Assembly: GCA_014377455.1 (NCBI GenBank) | Contig: JACMPO010000167.1 | Location: forward strand, 1 to 36,146 | DNA length: 36,146 bases | Reading direction: 5' to 3' | Origin: Flavobacterium sp. | Lineage (GTDB): Bacteria; Bacteroidota; Bacteroidia; Flavobacteriales; Flavobacteriaceae | Part shown: positions 16,647 to 24,415 of the stretch, in pieces | Position numbering within the stretch: the first letter of the stretch is position 1 | How the letters are laid out: every line of letters starts with the position of its first letter | Made by a program: the position numbers and the translations under genes | The notes under the pieces: generated by a model | Database searches by the model: none | What the model saw: only the letters and a program-made list of their open reading frames with translations | What the model was told of the DNA's origin: nothing

Positions 16647-17444
16647 TTACCAGCTTCCTCCTGCTCCACCACCTGAAAATCCACCGCCACCGAAGCCACC
16701 ACCAAATCCACCGCCAGAAGAAAATCCACCGCCAGAAGAACCGCCAAATCCACTACCACTACTTCTTCCCAAATTACTCAAAATAATCATATCTAGCAAA
16801 GATGATCCTACTGAAGAATTCCCAGAGTTACCGCCATTTCTGTTCCTGAAAATAATTAGCAAAATAAAAATAACTATGAAAATAATGGGTCCAATTGGTA
16901 AATCATTCGTCGTTGTTGTTTTTCTAGTACCTTTATATTTACCTTTTAAAACCTCAAAAATTGCATCTGCTCCTTTATCAAGACCATTATAATAACTGCC
17001 AGATTTGAATTCTGGAATAATAATATTACGGATTATTTCTCCATTTATTCCAGCAACTAATCGATCTTCAACTCCATATCCAGGTGCAATCCAAATTTTG
17101 CGTTCTTGTTTAGCAACTAATATTAAAATTCCATTATCTTTTTTTTTATCGCCAATTCCCCAGTTCTGAGCCCATTTTGGTGCTAAAATCCCAATATCTT
17201 CTCCATCAATTTTATCTACAGTAATAACTACAATTTGCGTTGTGGTAGAATCAGAATATTTAATAAGTTTTTCTTCTAACTGTATTTTTTGATTTGCTTC
17301 TAAAACATTTGCATAATCATAAACCGAAGTTTGAAAATCTGGTTTGACTGGAATTTTAAATTGTGCATAACCTATCTGAGATAGAAATAAAAGGACAAAA
17401 ACGAAAAGTAGAAAACTGTGTTTTTTGAAAGTTATATGCATCAT
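16647..17444 (-). CDS. TPM-domain protein with Gly-rich C-terminus (YgcG-type)
   Basis: A 265-residue protein with a signal peptide (about 1-27, ending YAQ), a TPM (repair of Psb27/YgcG) domain at about 30-160, one membrane helix (about 183-200, IGPIIFIVIFILLIIF), and a C-terminal tail that is almost only Gly and Ser, such as GGGFGGGFGGGGFSGGG. The TPM domain pattern (FQTSVYDYANVLEANQKIQL ... IVVITVDKIDGEDI ... NGILILVAKQERKIWIA) is clear. The domain is extracytoplasmic and its role is poorly known; some members show phosphatase-like activity. Either of two Met codons at the very start could be used. The start overlaps the previous gene's stop by four bases. Confidence 0.9.
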   Translation of the reverse strand: MMHITFKKHSFLLFVFVLLFLSQIGYAQFKIPVKPDFQTSVYDYANVLEANQKIQLEEKLIKYSDSTTTQIVVITVDKIDGEDIGILAPKWAQNWGIGDKKKDNGILILVAKQERKIWIAPGYGVEDRLVAGINGEIIRNIIIPEFKSGSYYNGLDKGADAIFEVLKGKYKGTRKTTTTNDLPIGPIIFIVIFILLIIFRNRNGGNSGNSSVGSSLLDMIILSNLGRSSGSGFGGSSGGGFSSGGGFGGGFGGGGFSGGGAGGSW

Positions 17445-17878
17445 CCTATTGATATTTCGTTGGATAATTCGTCTGTATCGTCATCTTGATATGGGAAATG
17501 CTGTTTTAATTGTTCACCAGCTTTTAAGATGCCATCAATTAATCCCTGCTTAAAATTTCCTATTTTAAATTGGTTTACAATAGCATCTTTAGTAGTGCTC
17601 CAAAAGTTAATGTCGACTTTATCATCAATCCCTTTATCACCACAAATAACAAATTGCTTGTCGTTTACAGCAACATAAATTAAAACGCCATTTGCATCTT
17701 TAGTTTTATGCATTTCAAGAAGATTAAAAACTTCCACAGCACGATCATAAGGTGCTATGGAAGTAGTTTTTTCGAGATGCACTCTAATTTCACCAGAAGT
17801 ATTTTTTTCAGCCACCTGAATGGCATCTACAATTTCTTGTTCTTCTTTTTTAGATAAAAAATCTTCTACTTTTGACAT
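17441..17878 (-). CDS. TPM-domain protein, no signal peptide
   Basis: A 145-residue protein with a TPM domain over residues 5-130: EEQEIVDAIQVAEKNTSGEI, then LLEMHKTKDANGVLIYVAV, and FVICGDKGIDDKV. It has no signal peptide or membrane segment, so it is probably cytoplasmic or attached through its partners. It overlaps the next TPM gene by four bases and follows lemA by nine. LemA with one soluble and one membrane TPM protein is a recurrent set in this phylum, which argues that they act together. The function of the set is not established. Confidence 0.88.
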   Translation of the reverse strand: MSKVEDFLSKKEEQEIVDAIQVAEKNTSGEIRVHLEKTTSIAPYDRAVEVFNLLEMHKTKDANGVLIYVAVNDKQFVICGDKGIDDKVDINFWSTTKDAIVNQFKIGNFKQGLIDGILKAGEQLKQHFPYQDDDTDELSNEISIG

Positions 17879-17887
17879 TTTATCTTT

Positions 17888-18505
17888 TTATTTAGCTTCT
17901 TTTTTGTCAAAATTGAATTCAACATTTGGTGCTTTATCTGCTCCAGCAACCGCTTCAAAATAAGGTTTTGCTTTAAATCCAAACATACCTGCAAATAAAT
18001 TGTTTGGAAAAACGCTAACATGATTATTGTAAGGTTTAACAGCTTCATTAAATCTGGTTCGAGCCGTAAGAATTTGATTTTCGGTACTAACTAATTCGTC
18101 TTGTAATTTCAGGAAATTTTCGTTTGCTTTTAAACTAGGATATTGCTCTACAGTTACTAATAATCTAGATAATGAAGATGTTACACCACCTTGAGCCTGA
18201 TTGTATTGAGCCAATTGTGCAGGTGTAATATTACTTGGGTCAATAGTGGTTTGTGTTGCTTTTGCACGAGCTTCAATTACAGCAGTTAAAGTTCCTTTTT
18301 CATATTCGGCTGCACCTTGAACTGTTTTAACTAAATTTCCAATCAAATCATTTCTTCTTTCATAGGCAGTTTGAACATTTCCCCAACTTTCTTTTACATC
18401 TTGATCTAATGTTACTGCGGTATTATTAATTCCTTTAAAATAAAGATAGCCAAATAAGACTACTGCTCCCAAAATAATCCAAGGTAAAAATTTTTTAAAA
18501 TCCAT
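17888..18505 (-). CDS. lemA: LemA-family membrane protein
   Basis: A 205-residue protein with one N-terminal membrane segment (about 8-23, PWIILGAVVLFGYLYF), then a predominantly helical LemA domain. Typical stretches are NVQTAYERRNDLIGNLVKTV, SRLLVTVEQYPSLKANENFL and TARTRFNEAVKPYNNHV. The domain faces outside the cytoplasm in an N-in/C-out topology. LemA homologues are widespread and their role is still undefined; the neighbourhood with TPM proteins is conserved. A dyad-symmetric hairpin lies in its leader, and a 106-bp gap separates it from merR, so it may have its own promoter. Confidence 0.92.
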   Translation of the reverse strand: MDFKKFLPWIILGAVVLFGYLYFKGINNTAVTLDQDVKESWGNVQTAYERRNDLIGNLVKTVQGAAEYEKGTLTAVIEARAKATQTTIDPSNITPAQLAQYNQAQGGVTSSLSRLLVTVEQYPSLKANENFLKLQDELVSTENQILTARTRFNEAVKPYNNHVSVFPNNLFAGMFGFKAKPYFEAVAGADKAPNVEFNFDKKEAK

Positions 18506-18522
18506 TTTTTTAGTTTTTTTTG

Positions 18523-18541
18523 ATCTGATTTTATTTCAGAT
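18523..18541 (-). promoter_or_regulatory. dyad hairpin in the lemA leader
   Basis: ATCTGA (18523-18528) and TCAGAT (18536-18541) form a perfect 6-bp inverted repeat around 7 bases, beginning 18 nt upstream of the lemA start codon. No T-run follows on the lemA strand, so it is not a terminator for that direction. It could be an operator or a leader structure. Confidence 0.3.
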
Positions 18542-18611
18542 TCAGTTAATAATTAGTTTAGTTTATTGTTTATAAGTATTTAAAATCTATTCTGTGTTAC
18601 AAAAATCATTC

Positions 18612-18944
18612 CTAAAGTTGATTCTTAATGTTTGTCAATGCCGCTTTTATAGTTTCTAGTTTTGCAATGATATCAAATTTGTCTAATGTTTTCTTTTTAC
18701 CCTCTTTTAAATGTGTTTTAGCACCATCAAGTGTAAAACCTCTTTCTTTCACTAAATGATAAATTAATTGTAAATTTTTTACGTCGTCTTGGGTAAACAT
18801 GCGATTTCCTTTTGCATTTTTCTTTGGCTTCAAAATATCGAATTCCTTGTCCCAAAAACGAATTAGCGATGCATTTACATCAAACGCTTTAGCAACTTCG
18901 CCAATGCTGTAATATAATTTGTCTTTTGAAAGTTCTATATGCAT
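18612..18944 (-). CDS. MerR-family transcriptional regulator
   Basis: A 110-residue protein with the MerR-type winged helix-turn-helix at residues 11-80. The order is YSIGEVAKAFDVNASLIRFW, then NRMFTQDDVKNLQLIYHLVK, then ERGFTLDGAKTHL. There is no long effector domain and no cysteine set, so it is one of the short MerR regulators whose signal cannot be guessed. It is cytoplasmic and DNA-binding, with a short C-terminal helix probably for dimerisation. It lies between the M23 peptidase gene (45 nt) and lemA (106 nt) on the same strand. This neighbourhood is common in the phylum, so it may be an autoregulator or regulate lemA/TPM, which is inference. Confidence 0.9.
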   Translation of the reverse strand: MHIELSKDKLYYSIGEVAKAFDVNASLIRFWDKEFDILKPKKNAKGNRMFTQDDVKNLQLIYHLVKERGFTLDGAKTHLKEGKKKTLDKFDIIAKLETIKAALTNIKNQL

Positions 18945-18989
18945 ACTGAAATTTTTAAAATTTTATTTATCCAAAATTACACAAGATAA

Positions 18990-19967
18990 TTAATCTAACG
19001 ATTGATTTTCTTGATTTGCAATTTTAGCAATCGAAATGTATTCGGCTGCCGAAATATTTCCGTAATAGAAGTTTATCGGGTTAACAACTTTGCCGTCTTT
19101 ATGAACTTCATAATGCAAATGTGGTGCTTCACTCCTACCTGTACTTCCTACATAACCTATTATATCTCCTCGTTTTACACGTTGTCCAGGTCGCACATTA
19201 TATTTACTTAAATGTCCAAACAAAGTTTCATACCCAAAACCATGTTCTATAACAATGTGATTTCCAAATCCTGATGCCGAATTGTCAGCATTTTTGACAA
19301 CTCCATCGCCAGTGGCATAAATTGGCGTACCCGTTTTAGCCGTAAAATCCATTCCTTCATGCATCTTTCTTGCTTTAGTAAATGGATCACTGCGATATCC
19401 AAAACCTGAAGCTACTCTTTTTAAATCCTCATTTTTTACGGGTTGAATCGCTGGAATTGCACTTAATAATTTATCTTTTGCTTTTGCTAAACTCAAAATT
19501 TGGTCTAACGATTTTGATTGTACGGCAAGTTGTTTGGTAATTACATCTACACGCTTTGTGGTATTAATTACCAACTCCGAATTGTTAAATCCAGCAAGTT
19601 CTCGATATCTATTTTCGTTAATAAAACCGCCTTTTCGCACGTCATCATTTATGGGTGATGCGTTAAAAAAAGTGCGATACAAATTATTATCTCGATCTTC
19701 CAAGTTTGTCACAACCTCATCAATATCTTGAATTCTTTTATTTAATATAGCATAATTCAATTTCATATTGTCAATTTCTCGTGCCATAATTTTATCTTTT
19801 GGTGTTTCGAAAAAAGTTGAATTCATCAAAACTACAAAGCACAAAAATCCAAATAATGCTGATGCCAATAAAAACAATGCAAAATAACCCAACTTCCTAC
19901 CTTTTTTGGGCTTTATCTTGCGGTACGCTAAGTTTTCGGAATCGTAATAATATTTTACTTTCGACAT
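18990..19967 (-). CDS. M23 (LytM) family peptidase with membrane anchor
   Basis: A 325-residue cell-wall hydrolase-type protein. A membrane anchor lies near residues 27-50, a helical coiled-coil-prone region at 55-170, and a LytM domain at about 185-305. The zinc-site residues are present: H203 and D207 (HEGMD) and H283/H285 (HLHYE). The domain should therefore be catalytically competent and not an EnvC-like inactive form. It would cleave peptidoglycan cross-links in the periplasm. Its start at 19967 gives MSKVKYYYDSENLAYRK, a cytoplasmic tail that is typical of flavobacterial members. It is first in the minus-strand gene set. Confidence 0.93.
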   Translation of the reverse strand: MSKVKYYYDSENLAYRKIKPKKGRKLGYFALFLLASALFGFLCFVVLMNSTFFETPKDKIMAREIDNMKLNYAILNKRIQDIDEVVTNLEDRDNNLYRTFFNASPINDDVRKGGFINENRYRELAGFNNSELVINTTKRVDVITKQLAVQSKSLDQILSLAKAKDKLLSAIPAIQPVKNEDLKRVASGFGYRSDPFTKARKMHEGMDFTAKTGTPIYATGDGVVKNADNSASGFGNHIVIEHGFGYETLFGHLSKYNVRPGQRVKRGDIIGYVGSTGRSEAPHLHYEVHKDGKVVNPINFYYGNISAAEYISIAKIANQENQSLD

Positions 19968-20025
19968 TTCTTAAAATAAACTATTTTTGTGCACAACAGC
20001 AATAAATTAATAAATGTTGGTCAAA

Positions 20026-20033
20026 CAAATTTA
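20026..20033 (-). promoter_or_regulatory. candidate -7 element (TAAATTTG) for the M23 gene set
   Basis: On the minus strand TAAATTTG (complement of 20026-20033) fits TAnnTTTG and lies 58 nt upstream of the M23 start. There is no convincing -33 element at standard spacing. The remaining bases to alaS (20034-20202) hold nothing I can identify. Confidence 0.35.
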
Positions 20034-20202
20034 AGAAATGTTTCATCCAATCCTAATTTTTTGTATTGAATGTTTTTAATAGTATTAAGATAAAATACGC
20101 ATCGATTGGAAACTGAATTATATCAATTTCAATTAAATTTTTAAAGCAACTCGATTTTCTAAGTATCAAATCCAAATAATACCAAACGAATTAATTAAAA
20201 TA

Positions 20203-22872
20203 ATGAAATCACAAGACATTCGTAAACAATTTTTACAATTTTTCGAATCTAAAGGACACTTAATTGTGCCTTCAGCTCCAATAGTTTTAAAAGACGATCC
20301 AACATTAATGTTTAACAATTCGGGGATGGCTCAATTTAAAGAGTTTTTTCTTGGAAATGCGACTCCAAAAATCAAACGAATCGCTGATACTCAAAAATGT
20401 CTTCGAGTTTCAGGAAAACATAACGATCTAGAAGACGTTGGTTTTGATACATACCATCACACCATGTTTGAGATGCTCGGCAACTGGAGTTTTGGCGATT
20501 ATTTTAAGAAAGATGCAATCAATTGGGCATGGGAATTACTAACAGAAGTATATAAAATTCCAAAAGAAAATCTGTACGTTTCAGTTTTTGAAGGAAGCAA
20601 AGAAGATAATGTTCCCTTCGATCAAGAAGCTTGGGATATTTGGAAACAATATGTTCCAGAAGATCGTATCATTCTTGGTAATAAAAAAGACAACTTTTGG
20701 GAAATGGGCGATCAAGGTCCATGTGGACCATGTTCTGAAATTCATATTGACATTCGATCTGAAGAAGAAAAAGAAAAAGTTTCAGGAAAAAGTTTGGTAA
20801 ATTCAGATCATCCGCAAGTGGTTGAAATTTGGAATAATGTATTCATGGAATTCAACCGAAAGGCTGACGGAAGTCTGGAAAAACTTCCTGCCCAACATGT
20901 AGATACTGGAATGGGATTTGAACGATTGTGTATGGCACTACAGGGAAAAACTTCTAATTATGACACTGATGTTTTCACGCCACTTATCGCAAAAGTGGAA
21001 GCAATTACAGGATTTAAATATTTACCGAATAAGGTCTCACTGAGCGCAGTCGAAGTGTTAGAAGAACAGAATAAAACCAACATTGCCATTCGCGTCATTG
21101 TAGATCATATTCGTGCTGTGGCTTTTGCAATAGCTGATGGACAATTACCATCAAATACTGGTGCAGGATATGTTATACGCAGAATTTTGCGTCGTGCTAT
21201 TCGATACGGATTTACTTTTTTAAATACCAAAGAACCTTTTATTTACAAATTAGTTGAAGTTTTAGCCAATCAAATGGGTGAATTTTTTCCAGAAATAAAA
21301 TCCCAACAGCAATTGGTTACTAATGTAATTCGAGAGGAAGAAGCATCATTTTTAAGAACTTTAGATCAAGGGTTGCAATTGTTAGACAAAGTAGTTTTGG
21401 AAACTCAGGGAACACTTGTTTCAGGATCAAAAGCATTTGAATTATACGATACTTTTGGTTTTCCAAGAGATTTAACGGCTTTAATTTTAAAAGAAAAAGG
21501 ATACTCATATAATGAAGCTGAATTTGAATTTGAATTACAAAAACAAAAAGCACGTTCGCGCGCTGCATCTGAAGTTTCAACCGAAGATTGGAAAATTTTG
21601 ATTCCCGGAAATGTCGAAAAATTTGTAGGATATGACCAAACCGAAAGCGAAGTTAAAATCACAAGAATTAGAAAAGTAGATTCAAAAAAAGATGGAATTT
21701 TATATCAAATAGTTTTAGACGCAACTCCATTTTATCCAGAAGGTGGCGGTCAAGTTGGAGATAGAGGAACTCTTATTAGTCAAAAGACAAAAGTCGAAAG
21801 CCAAAAAGAAGAAATCGAAATTATCGATACTAAAAAGGAAAACAATTTGATTATTCACTATTCTAAAAATTTGCCACAAAATTTAGAGGCAAGTTTTGTA
21901 GCAAAAGTAAATACTGATTTGCGAACCGCAACATCAAAAAACCATTCGGCTACACATTTAATGCATTTGGCTTTACGGACTATTTTAGGAACACATGTAG
22001 AGCAAAAAGGAAGTTTAGTAAACCCAGATTATTTACGTTTTGATTTTTCACATTTTTCTAAACTTACTAATGATGAAATTAAACAAGTTGAAAATTCAGT
22101 TAATAATCAAATTGAAGCACGATTACAACTTGTTGAACACAGAAATATTCCTATAAAAGAAGCTTTAGATAAAGGAGCAATGGCATTATTTGGAGAAAAA
22201 TATGGCGATTCAGTTCGTATGATAGAATTTGGAAATAGTAAGGAATTGTGTGGAGGGATTCATGTAAAAAACACCTCAGACATTTGGCATTTCAAAATTA
22301 TTTCAGAAGGAGCTGTTGCCGCAGGAATTCGCAGAATAGAAGCGATAACGGGAGATGCAGTAAAAGATTTTTATAAAAATCAAGAAAAAACTTTGGACGA
22401 AATTACTGCGACTTTAAAAAATCCGCAAGATGTTTTAAAATCAGTAACTTCTTTGCAAGACGATAATGTTAAATTAAAAAAACAAATAGAACTACTTCTT
22501 AAAGAAAAAGTTGACACATTAAAAAATACATTAGCTACTGATTTCCAAGAAATAAATGGCATAAACTTTTTAGCCAAGCAAGTAGATTTATCGATGAATT
22601 CTACTAAAGATTTAGCCTTAGCTTTAGGAAGTTTACAACCCAATTCATTTGTGTTTTTAGCTTCTTTAGAATATAATTTACCCAATATTCATTGTTATAT
22701 TTCAAAAGAATTAGTTATAGCAAAATCATTAAATGCTGGAAATATTATTCGAGAATTGGGAAAATATATTGACGGAAATGGTGGCGGACAACCGTTTTTT
22801 GCGTCTGGTAAAGGAAAAAATAGTGCTGGAATTAAAGAAGTTTTAGAAAAAATAGTTGATTTTGTGAAGTAA
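20203..22872 (+). CDS. alaS: alanyl-tRNA synthetase
   Basis: An 889-residue class II synthetase that charges tRNA-Ala in the cytoplasm. The N-terminal part has the class II core: [15 protein letters not shown] and [15 protein letters not shown] (motif 2), and the motif 3 region [20 protein letters not shown]. The editing domain carries the zinc ligands H581 and H585 (HSATH), and C683 and H687 (CGGIH). The C-Ala domain with [14 protein letters not shown] ends the protein. It is full length. Two short stretches, residues 278-285 and about 526-535, look like insertions formed from repeat DNA (see findings), yet keep the frame. The start ATG at 20203 gives the usual opening [19 protein letters not shown]. 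Confidence 0.98.
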   Translation: MKSQDIRKQFLQFFESKGHLIVPSAPIVLKDDPTLMFNNSGMAQFKEFFLGNATPKIKRIADTQKCLRVSGKHNDLEDVGFDTYHHTMFEMLGNWSFGDYFKKDAINWAWELLTEVYKIPKENLYVSVFEGSKEDNVPFDQEAWDIWKQYVPEDRIILGNKKDNFWEMGDQGPCGPCSEIHIDIRSEEEKEKVSGKSLVNSDHPQVVEIWNNVFMEFNRKADGSLEKLPAQHVDTGMGFERLCMALQGKTSNYDTDVFTPLIAKVEAITGFKYLPNKVSLSAVEVLEEQNKTNIAIRVIVDHIRAVAFAIADGQLPSNTGAGYVIRRILRRAIRYGFTFLNTKEPFIYKLVEVLANQMGEFFPEIKSQQQLVTNVIREEEASFLRTLDQGLQLLDKVVLETQGTLVSGSKAFELYDTFGFPRDLTALILKEKGYSYNEAEFEFELQKQKARSRAASEVSTEDWKILIPGNVEKFVGYDQTESEVKITRIRKVDSKKDGILYQIVLDATPFYPEGGGQVGDRGTLISQKTKVESQKEEIEIIDTKKENNLIIHYSKNLPQNLEASFVAKVNTDLRTATSKNHSATHLMHLALRTILGTHVEQKGSLVNPDYLRFDFSHFSKLTNDEIKQVENSVNNQIEARLQLVEHRNIPIKEALDKGAMALFGEKYGDSVRMIEFGNSKELCGGIHVKNTSDIWHFKIISEGAVAAGIRRIEAITGDAVKDFYKNQEKTLDEITATLKNPQDVLKSVTSLQDDNVKLKKQIELLLKEKVDTLKNTLATDFQEINGINFLAKQVDLSMNSTKDLALALGSLQPNSFVFLASLEYNLPNIHCYISKELVIAKSLNAGNIIRELGKYIDGNGGGQPFFASGKGKNSAGIKEVLEKIVDFVK
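21034..21057. repeat. dispersed-repeat-like sequence inside alaS
   Basis: The 20 bases CACTGAGCGCAGTCGAAGTG lie at 21038-21057. From memory this string, or its complement, recurs between genes in many flavobacterial and some other genomes. Here it is read in frame as SLSAVEV in AlaRS, at a point where related proteins run shorter. I see no second copy in this window. Confidence 0.5.
21778..21808. repeat. second repeat-like insert inside alaS (AAAGTC-type)
   Basis: This segment is a degenerate run of an AAGTCAAA/GTCGAAAG-like unit (agtcaaaagac, aaaagtcgaaag, ccaaaaag), read as [11 protein letters not shown]. It resembles the A-G-T-C-A-A-A repeat often seen between flavobacterial genes. It falls between two well-conserved AlaRS segments. 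The evidence is weaker than for the first insert. Confidence 0.35.
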
Positions 22873-22907
22873 TAAATCAAAACATTATTTATTAATAATA
22901 AAAAAAT

Positions 22908-22915
22908 TATTTTTG
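22908..22915 (+). promoter_or_regulatory. weak candidate -7 element before the decayed T9SS gene
   Basis: TATTTTTG fits TAnnTTTG, in an AT-rich stretch after alaS. No -33 element is seen. It would be the relic promoter of the pseudogene at 22967. Confidence 0.25.
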
Positions 22916-22966
22916 TTAAAATTGAATTTATATTTATAAATCTATTTAAAATAATAGTTATTTTAA

Positions 22967-24407
22967 AAAATTACATTTTTATGTTTTTCTCGGGTAAGTT
23001 CTCAAACAACAATAATATTACAGCCCAACGCAACATCAGGCAAAGATGCATTTATCTCAGATAATTTAAACAATAGTCAGGGTAATTCGCCAGAGTTTGA
23101 TGCGACGGAAAGGACAATTAGCGGTAATCCACTAAAAATTAGAGGACTTCTAGAATTTGATTTAAGTGCTCTGCCTATTGGAGCCACAATACAATCAGCA
23201 ACATTAACTTTGTATAACAATCCTAATTGCGTTAACGGTAACGCTAATGGACAACACGTTCATACAAATGGAAGCAATACTGCTTTATTACAAAGAATTA
23301 CTTCTCCATGGACAGAGGGTGTTTTTTGGAATATACACCCCACAACCACAACACAAAATCAGGTAATATTGCCTCAAGATACTAATCCTAACCAAAATTA
23401 TCAATTAGATGTAAAACTTCTACTGCAAGACATAATCGCAAATCCCTCACAAGGATATGGTTTTATGCTAAAACTTCAAGACGAAACGCCTTATAAATTA
23501 CTTGCTTTTGCTTCTAGCGACCATCCTAACCCTTCCTTGCACCCGAAACTAGAAATTACATATTCATTTTGTACTATTATTCAACCAGATGCAACTATTG
23601 GGAAAGATGCATTTTTATCTGATAATGTGAGCAATGGACAACCTAATTCGCCCGAATTTAATGCCGGTGCGTGGACTATTAGTGGTACACCTTTAAAAAT
23701 TAGAGGACTTTTAGATTTTAATTTAAGTACTGTTCCAACAGGTACTAGCATTGACTCTGCTATTTTAACACTTTATAATAATCCAAATTCTCAAAATGGA
23801 AATGCAAACGGACAACATGTTCATTCAAGCGGAAGCAATGCTGCCTATCTTAGAAGAATTATTACTCCATGGGATGAAAATGTTTCATGGAATAATCAGC
23901 TAGCAGTCACGACTGTAAATCAGGTGGTTTTACCACAGGATACAACTCCTTTTCAGGATTATAATGTTGATGTTAAATTATTAATCCAAGACATTATTGC
24001 AAATCCTTCTCAAGGTTATGGTTTAATGTTGCAACTACAAAATGAATCTCCTTATCGTCTATTAACGTTTGCATCTAGCGATCATCCTAATTCAAATTTA
24101 CATCCAAAACTCGAAATTTGCTATACTCCTAACTTATCTTATAAAATTATAATTTAGAAAAGCAAAACGCATATGTATATCCAAATCCGACTAACAGTAC
24201 AATTCACATTGCAATTCCTTCAAATTCAGAGTTAATCAATACATTCACCTTATTTGACACTCTTGGTAAAAAAGTCTTAGAAAAGCAAATTACGTTAAGT
24301 AATTCATCAGAAGAATTATCGATTACTAATTTGGAAAATGGTGTGTACTTTTGGTTTTAAACTCTGGTAAAAAATCTAATAAAGGAAAGTTAATAATAGC
24401 AAAATAA
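22967..24407 (+). pseudogene. decayed T9SS cargo gene with two DNRLRE-like domains
   Basis: The body encodes two tandem DNRLRE-like domains (for example GKDAFISDN, LLEFDLSALPIGATI, LLLQDIIANPSQGYGF, ASSDHPN). A type A T9SS sorting domain follows, with VYPNPTNS, FTLFDTLGKKVLEKQ and LSITNLENGVYF. The intact gene would have made a secreted protein. Three faults are visible. No usable start codon exists: the frame opens at 22967 after TAA, and the signal-like part (ITFLCFSRVSSQTT) is short and lacks ATG. One base is missing near the A-run at 24143-24146, causing TAG at 24155. One base is missing near the T-run at 24349-24352, causing TAA at 24358. Restoring a base at each place gives a normal end, KGKLIIAK then TAA 24405-24407. 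The longest single frame inside begins at TTG 23210 and ends at 24157. Confidence 0.85.
23021..24130 (+). repeat. tandem duplication, two 187-codon DNRLRE units
   Basis: Unit one (23021-23581) and unit two (23582-24130) align through their whole length at an exact offset of 561 bases. Shared strings include GNANGQHVH, PLKIRGLL, LLIQ/LLLQ-DIIANPSQGYG and FASSDHPN. The conservation is high in amino acids but synonymous bases differ, so the duplication is not very recent. Confidence 0.85.
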
Positions 24408-24415
24408 ACTCAAAA

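Noticed and set aside
16660..16760. Short GC-richer repeats (ccaccgcca-type) as a repeat array
   Set aside because: These are codons for the Gly-rich tail of the TPM protein on the minus strand, not a separate element.
24143..24352. Phase variation at the two homopolymers of the T9SS pseudogene
   Set aside because: Runs of four A and four T are too short for frequent slippage, and the missing start would keep the gene off anyway.
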